Source: Eucalyptus grandis
Lineage: Eukaryota; Streptophyta; Magnoliopsida; Myrtales; Myrtaceae
Direction: 5' to 3'
DNA length: 64,000 bases
Assembly: GCF_016545825.1 (NCBI RefSeq)
Contig: NC_052618.1
Location: 51,224,331 to 51,288,330, forward strand
Part shown: positions 43,828-64,000 of the stretch, one piece after another
How positions within the stretch are numbered: the first letter of the stretch is position 1
How the letters are laid out: the number at the start of each line of letters is the position of its first letter
Made by a program: the position numbers and the translations under genes
Notes under the pieces: model-generated
What the model was told of the DNA's origin: nothing
What the model saw: only the letters and a program-made list of their open reading frames with translations
Database searches by the model: none

Positions 43828-44871
43828 ATCCATTCGTTTCGCGAAAAATGACTTCCAAGAAAATATTTTTCGAATTTTCCGATGTTCATTTCACGGAAAA
43901 TGAACTAGTCAAGAAAAATATTTTCCATCATTAGGAAAAAAAAACATCTTTAAAAGTGAGGAAAACGTTTTCTACTTTTGAGAAGTGGAAAACGTATTCC
44001 ATAACTTCTTCCGTCTTGCTTCTTTTTACCAATACATTTTCGTTTTATTTTTTTGCTTTCTTTTTCTTTTTCTTTTCTTTTAAATCGAGTTTTTAATTTT
44101 TTTCCTTTTCTGTTTTTCTTTTCTTTCTTTCCTTTTCATCTTCTTCTTTGGTGGCGGCCGGTGGCCGGCCACGGCAAAGATCCGGCAACCGGCCGCGATC
44201 GGCGACCGGCCGCAAGCCCGGCTCGAGCCTCACCCGGGCCAACGAGGCTCCACCTAGCCCGATCTGGTGAAGCGAGATCAAGCCTCGCCAGATTGAGCGA
44301 GGCAGAGCTCTCGCCGGCTTGGGGCGGAGCTCGCAGCGGCGAGTTGGGTGGGACTCGGGCCTCGCCCGAGCTTGCCAAAGGTTCATCGAGCTCTAGCAAG
44401 CCGCGAGCTCATCGGATCGGCCACGCCCTTGGGTCTTGGTCGGCCGTTGAGAAGCCAGCCATCGTCGGGTAGGAAGGAGTCGGCGGCAGCGAAAGGAGGA
44501 GGAAGAAGGAGGAGGAAGGAGGAAGGAAAAGAAAAAGAAAGAAAAATATAAAATAATAAAAATTTCAATTTTTTTAAAATACAACTAATTAAAAATTAAT
44601 TTTAAAAAATAAAAATAATTTTTTTGGTGAAGTTAAGAGAAAAATAAAAGTAATTTTCGGTCAACTAAAAATATTAAAATTCAATTTTTGACAAATAATT
44701 AAATTAGCTAACAAATGGTGAAAAATATTTTCCACTCAAAGTTTAAATTTCGGTCGAATATTGGAAAATAGTCATTTTCCTAGAAAATGACTTTCGGGAA
44801 AATGTTTTCCTGAAAAAAATGACTTCCAAAAATATATTTTCGAAAATATGATATTTTATGCGAGACGAACG
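43828..44871. mobile_element. hAT-like non-autonomous element with 8-bp target duplication
   Basis: ATTCTTAA occurs immediately outside both ends (43820-43827 and 44872-44879). The paralogous unit B shows the uninterrupted site ATTCTCAA (about 35798-35805) running straight into the same right flank. The ends are inverted repeats (CATTCGTTTCGCG left; CGTTCGTCTCGC on the other strand at right), like those of the MITE at 3449. The inside has poly-pyrimidine and GC-rich parts (44150-44480) but no transposase. An 8-bp duplication is typical of hAT elements. Confidence 0.85.
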
Positions 44872-46920
44872 ATTCTTAAGCACGTCATAAATACTTGGAC
44901 GCCCGATCGGCCAGCCAGAACACTTACCGTCGTTTTAAATCCGATGTAGCTGTCATGGTCAGCTGTCTTTCAATTCTCACCCACAAAACTCAAGACAGAA
45001 AGCTGCACCAACTACCACCATAATACCATCGACTCATAAAGTACTCGAATAGCACCACCGGTATCACGGTACATAATCATGAATAGCTTGTTGCATTGGA
45101 AGAACACAAATAAGCCAAAGCTCAGCTGGATGCTCTCTTCAATCGTTGATTTAAATGCATGACTTTAAGTAGTAACTTGGATTAGAACATCTAAAGTTCG
45201 ATTGTTTTTACATTGTATCGATTAATAAACGGATACCTGTCGTATAACTCTAGACAATCATAGAAAAATCCATCTTGCTATATAATTCTTATGACCAATC
45301 TTTTAGCCATACAATTCTACACCCTTCTACTAAAATGCTCCTACCACCTACTTTTATATAATTCAATTCCTTATCTCATGTGGCGATAGACTTAAGTCAT
45401 GGGTAAATTGCAAATGAACCAATCTATAGTGTAGCCTCCCGTACTAAAATGCAAATGAACCATTATCCGCTCTTCCTTAGCGACCTCCGTGCAGAACATC
45501 AAAAATCGAAATCGGAAAAAGCGAAAGAGCATCGACATGTAATTGAGATTCTTCAAATATTAGAACAATTAAAACCAGACGGTTTTATGATAGTATTATG
45601 AGATTCGAGATGGAAAGCGATAGGCATGAGAGTATTATTGAAGACGGGGCATTGAAGATGGTGCACACCCGCTTGCCGGTCGGTGGACACCACTCAGACT
45701 AGACAAAATGAGATCCATACTGGATATCATTCACATGTTTTTACCCAGCTTGATTGAACTTAAAAGGGAATATGTTTTGGGGCCAAATGCTCAAAAATGT
45801 CCCTAAATTTTTAGCATGGTTGTACAATTGTTCCCGAACTTTGAAAAGCTACATACTATCTCCCTCAATTTTGGTGCCATTGCATTATTGTCCTATAACT
45901 TTGACAAACTACTGATTTCCCCCTCTAAGCTTTGACTTGTATTGTAGTCTCTAATTTTTCGTCAGCTTAGCTGTTAAGTATTACACGAAAGTACATTTGC
46001 TACAGCAGACTCTTTGTTCCTTCTTCTATTACTCACCGCGTCCCTTCTTCGTTCTTCTTATTTTAGGCTTTCTTACTTAGAAAATGAACATTCTTTAATC
46101 CATTATCTGCCTTGTCTTATAGTAGTAAAATCTCGCTCCTTCAATTTCTTATGCTAAAATAACATCTCTTAAATATTCTTAATTTCATGAGCCATGCATC
46201 CTCTCTGTTCTTTTGACTTTATTAACCATGTAATTGAGGCGCCTTTTTTGTCAAGAAAATTGAATAGCTCCATTTTTAGGAGATATTTGACGGCTATGCA
46301 AATAAAAAAACTAACGACCGCAATGAAAGACAAAATTTAGAGGGGTAATCCATAACTTTACAACGTTTTGGACTATTGTATTATGGTGGCCCAGTTGAGA
46401 ACGGTACTCTAAAACTTTTAAAAATCCAAGGGCTATTGTGCAACGATGCCCAAATCTGTGGGGGTTTTAAGTAATTATCCTTTATTTTCTTAGCGGTAAT
46501 TCAACTATGGATATCGACGAGTTAGTTACTGTTTTGAATCTACGAAACTTTTTATGCGATTCTATATACATATATCATAAAAATAAACTTCCTCACACTG
46601 TTCTAATTGCGTTCTACTTGGATACACGATGCAAACCCAAAAATAAAAGGTCAAAAAAGATTAATCGAAAGCCTGTTTGTCGTTGTAATTTGGTTTTTTC
46701 AAGCAATGATGGACCACATCAGTAAACTTTTTCAGTAATTGAGTAGATTCTTAATAAGGTGCAAGATGTCATATCAATATCCCTAGCAACTCCAAAATTC
46801 ATTATGTGTCAATCTTACTCAGAATGAAACATCAGGTGTAAGCTTGCGTAATGCGCATGACTCTTGCTGCAAACGGAAATCCACTGGATCAGTTTCCTTC
46901 CAATCACCACTCTCACCAGT
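44872..46920. other. Duplicated spacer of unit C with relic of the sucrose-phosphatase 5' flank
   Basis: It corresponds to 35800-37750 and 38537-38985 of unit B. It contains a single diverged copy of the 200-bp repeat unit (about 45185-45352) and the flank relic (45420-45690). It also has an extra 45690-45960 segment absent from B. No gene. Confidence 0.6.
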
Positions 46921-48062
46921 TCAGAAAATGTATGGAATAAGAGCCTTGACATCTTCAGGAAAATCCTCAAACTTGGAAGTGTACCACCTCCTGGTGACAT
47001 GACTCCTGCCCAGGAAGTAGAAAAGTACGCCCAGAGTCCAGGAGCAAGAATAAACCGTCTGGGCAATGAACGAAATCCCCACAAATTCTATGGCTTCAAA
47101 GAAGTAGTGCGGGCAAATGACCCGGCCAAACAGACCACCCGTGGGGATCCTGTACTCTCCGTCGCCCTCCTGCCTAAGCCTGGAGAGGAGTATATGGTGG
47201 TACAAGTTGCCAGCCATCCCGACCAGGAATAGCGCTATTCCCGGATAAACCAGGTCGACCGGTGGGTTGGGAAGACCCTGGGACAGGTGCTGGGAGTAGA
47301 TCAATGTCGCGGTTGAGAGGAAGTAGCTGAAAGAGATGAGCACCATGGAGTCCACACCCATTCCTCCACTAAACTTGTGAACAAACAAGACCTGAGGAAA
47401 AGTTTTGTAGTTGAAATGAATTTGCTCGAGAAGTTATACAAGTTGCCGGATTCCCCGCTTCCTTTTCATTTGAGAACTGAAAAGAGTTGTCCTAGAAATG
47501 CATTTTGCAACACTTTGAAAAGGGTTTTCAAATCTGAATTCCACATATCACGTTACTCTCTAGTGCTAACATATTTCAAAGAAGGAAGGGTTTCGTATCC
47601 TTGAAGAGTGCCTCAAGGCACTTGTATGCTCAACGAATAAATCCCTCTAGAGTGCAAAAACCAAAGACATAATCATGTCTGTCCAAAACCAAAACGGCCT
47701 CGAATTGGAGAAGCAATAGAAAAGAGAGAGAGAGAAAGTTGTAGCTTTACCTCGAGGATTCTCTTGAAGAAATGGAGGGAGATGGCCGATCGGAGGACCA
47801 GAAACCTGAGGCCCCCGCCGGGGAAGACCGCGAAGGAAGCGAGGCCTGCGAGGAAAGCTGGCGAGTAGAGGACCAACATCCCGGTCCTGCTCGGGACTTT
47901 CTTGTTGGCAGCGAGGGTGAACTTGGAGTACTGCAGGTGAACTCCTCTCACCTCCGACAAGCCCGCATTCGCCAGCGAGGCCGCGGTCACCACCGACATG
48001 GCCGTCGTGAACAGCGACGGAGGCGGCGGGTATATGAAATTCAGTATCGTCGATATAACCAT
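46921..48062 (-). CDS. Steroid 5-alpha-reductase-family membrane enzyme, copy C
   Basis: Exon 1 (48062-47751) and exon 2 (47391-46921) join in phase 0 for 260 residues without frameshift. It is clearly paralogous to copy B but more diverged (for instance GRVICPHYFFEAIEF against GWVICPHYLFEVIDF, and AALV.. differences in the N-terminal membrane segments). Exon 1 holds the NF.YPPPPSLF...GVHLQYSKF region; exon 2 holds GNLYHHILLSRLRQ and RRWYTSKFEDFP. The predicted role is an NADPH-dependent double-bond reductase of the endoplasmic reticulum with unknown substrate. In-frame ATGs upstream (to 48134) were not used because copies A and B do not share that extension as protein. Confidence 0.88.
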
Positions 48063-48189
48063 CCCTTCTCTAGCGTGTTTCTCTGCGGCGGCCGAGATGA
48101 CTCTTTGATAGCCAGGTGGTGAGTCTGGTTTCAATTGGAATTGGGGTGTGTGGTGATCAGGAAGTGCACGTAGGCTGAAATTTATTGGT
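48063..48189. other. 5' flank of copy C
   Basis: Homologous to the upstream regions of copies A and B; likely promoter or leader. No separate feature resolved. Confidence 0.4.
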
Positions 48190-48722
48190 GGATAATAAAT
48201 AGGAAAAATGCCAAGAAAAAGTTATAAATTTTACCTATCGTGACAAATTTATCTCGAACTTTTATGACACAAAAAAACTCCTAACTTTATCAACTGTGAC
48301 ATATTTTTGTAACACAAAAAATCACAAACTTATCTTGCGTGACACATTACTCCAAACTATAAGATATTTTCATCTTTTAATTTTTATTTTTCTTTTTTTA
48401 AAACTTTTCTCTCTTTTTTTTTCCTCTCTTCCCTCCTCTTTTCCCTCCCCTGACACCGATGAGGGCCGCCCTCACCTGAGCCAGCTTCCATCCGCCAACG
48501 GCAAAGGGAAGAGAGAAGAAGCAAAAAAAAAAAAAAAAAAAAAGGAAAAACAGAAAAAGGAAAGAAAAAGAAGAAATTAAAAATTAAAAGACAAAAATGC
48601 CTTCAGCCATAGAATTGGGGTAAATATATTGAAGTCAATAAAGTTTGAGTTTTTTGTATCACAAAAAAATTCAAGATAAATTTGTCATATTAAGTAAAAT
48701 TTAAAAATTTTGATTACTTCTT
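48190..48722. mobile_element. Inverted-repeat element, related to 20003-20335
   Basis: The left arm contains 'gtgacaaatttatctcgaac'. The right arm contains its imperfect reverse complement ('ttcaagataaatttgtcata'). 'Tatgacacaaaaaaactcc' on the left faces 'gagttttttgtatcacaaaa' on the right. The middle has pyrimidine and poly-A tracts. No coding sequence. Confidence 0.65.
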
Positions 48723-50039
48723 TCCTAATAAATAAGAACTCAACTACCCCCGCAACTACGTCAACAGAATAAGTCGGTAGTAGTAGAAGGTGTAATGACT
48801 ATATGTACAATTCTTTTGCTTGCGTTCGGACGCGAAATTTCAACTCGCGTTCACGTGCAATGTCGTGTGAAAAATCTGTTCTTATAACTGGGTGGAGGCA
48901 GAGCACGTAATTGTTCGACCGTAAGGCCTAAATCAGCTCTCGAGGATGCTCGGCGACATTGATACATCTCTCAACCATGCTCGGCGACATTGATACGTCT
49001 CTCAACCATCACCCGGAAAGTCGAAAATGGAAACTCGAAAAATGGTACCACCCCGACCCACCGCAACACCATTCCGTAGGCCTCGTCATCCTTCTCACTG
49101 CACCAACCTAATTTGCCGGTGATCATGGTTACGTAAAACGACAAATTAGAACTGCTGACGACGAGAACATTCCCGGTCAATCAACAGTCGACTTGAGGCC
49201 CACCTGCCACCTTCTTAGACCTAATTCTGCATAAATATGCTTCGTGGTCTACGGTACTAATGATTTCACTCCCGCGGAACCGCACCTAGCAACCAAGGGG
49301 ATCAAATTTGAACTTGGACGACACATAGATTTGCTATCCTCAATAAAATAGTCAACCCATGGTCACCTTCGATCCTCTTCGATTCAGATGACCAAGGCCC
49401 GAATAGATCTACCTGCGCCATCGTATCAAATTCATATGCACAAAAGATCTAAAAGCAGCAGACTAAAAATTCAAGACTATTGAACATGCTGGAGCGTGGC
49501 TATCTTAGTATGGCATGATGACATTAGAATTCTTAAGCAGTGTGAATGACCAAACCACCTCTTTTGCAACAAGCTAACTGTCGAGAGGATCGGTGGTGGG
49601 ACAAATTCTGCAGGCCGACTGTAAAGCTTTTCTTGGAAGACAAGAACCAGCATCCTACATTAACAATTTTACAAAAACCCCCCATACACTAGAATACATT
49701 CGGGGCATAGACACAAACAAAGAATCAAATTGAAAATTTAAGAACACACACCTATACCCTCTATACAACACCCACCCCAAAATTGGTATTCATTGATTAC
49801 AATGTAGTAAACCAACCCCACCAACCTCCTCTCAGAGAGGGATGCCTAAAGGTCAGCAAAAGAAGGCCCAGTATCGAGATTATCACAATCCATCAATCAC
49901 GTCCTTTTAGCACCGTGCCATAATACACCACTAGCTCTTCCAATGGCAGAGTCTAAGCTTGAACATGTGGAGCTCCTTCCTGACAACGTGAGATGTCACT
50001 GCCCTCAACACATCCAATGAACTAGCGGAGGCTTGGCTT
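48723..50039. other. Spacer and 3' flank of the ubiquitin protease gene
   Basis: No gene is supported. A 31-bp tandem pair lies at 48946-49007. The right part (about 49640-50039) should include the 3' untranslated region of the minus-strand ubiquitin protease gene. Confidence 0.5.
48946..49007. repeat. 31-bp tandem duplication
   Basis: Two head-to-tail copies, 48946-48976 and 48977-49007, differing at one base (GATACATC against GATACGTC). Confidence 0.9.

Positions 50040-64000
<13,961 letters not shown>

Noticed and set aside
44053..44580. Open frames of up to 139 residues on both strands
   Set aside because: These are low-complexity Arg/Pro/Ala/Ser-rich frames inside the hAT-like element, with no recognisable domain.
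47772..48122. A 116-residue plus-strand frame opposite reductase copy C exon 1
   Set aside because: It is the antisense of a well-supported coding exon and rich in Arg/Gly/Glu as expected for such a shadow.

Overview
The window is nuclear DNA of a dicot flowering plant. The genes are split by short GT-AG introns, intergenic DNA is AT-rich, and there are LTR retrotransposons with a plant initiator-tRNA primer site and many inverted-repeat transposons. The repeat style reminds me of Myrtales (eucalypt relatives), but that is only an impression. All exon joins were made by eye from splice sites, reading frame and family knowledge.

Layout, left to right. 1-0.5 kb: a possible last exon of an unknown gene. 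0.9-9.1 kb: a segmental duplication carrying secreted blue copper proteins (phytocyanins): a broken copy, an apparently intact copy whose intron holds a small Ty1-copia derivative, and a 3' fragment. 9.5-10.8 kb (minus): an RTM2-like protein with an HSP20 domain and a membrane anchor. 13.0-19.2 kb (plus): an 11-exon family GH3 beta-glucan glucohydrolase/beta-glucosidase. 20.8-24.0 kb (plus): an acidic, probably nuclear protein with two KEN boxes. 25.1-28.6 kb (minus): sucrose-phosphatase, with a probable non-coding first exon near 29.6 kb. 31.4-48.1 kb: three minus-strand copies of a steroid 5-alpha-reductase-family gene; the first is frameshifted and carries a copia derivative in its intron, the other two are open. 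50.0-64.0 kb (minus): a 30-exon UBP12/UBP13-type ubiquitin protease whose 5' end lies beyond the window.

Much of 29-48 kb comes from repeated duplication of one unit, the sucrose-phosphatase 5' flank plus the reductase gene. Its spacers still carry relics of that flank. One spacer has expanded a 200-bp segment into five near-identical tandem copies; the other has taken in a hAT-like element flanked by an 8-bp target duplication, and the paralogous unit preserves the empty site.

The genes do not form an operon or pathway. Sucrose-phosphatase and the GH3 enzyme both touch carbohydrate metabolism, but nothing shows coordination. I found no convincing undescribed multi-gene system. The most interesting material is structural: transposon derivatives with readable deletion histories, the co-duplicated promoter relics, and unusual protein details (copper loop, KEN-box repeat, hydrophobic GH3 tail).
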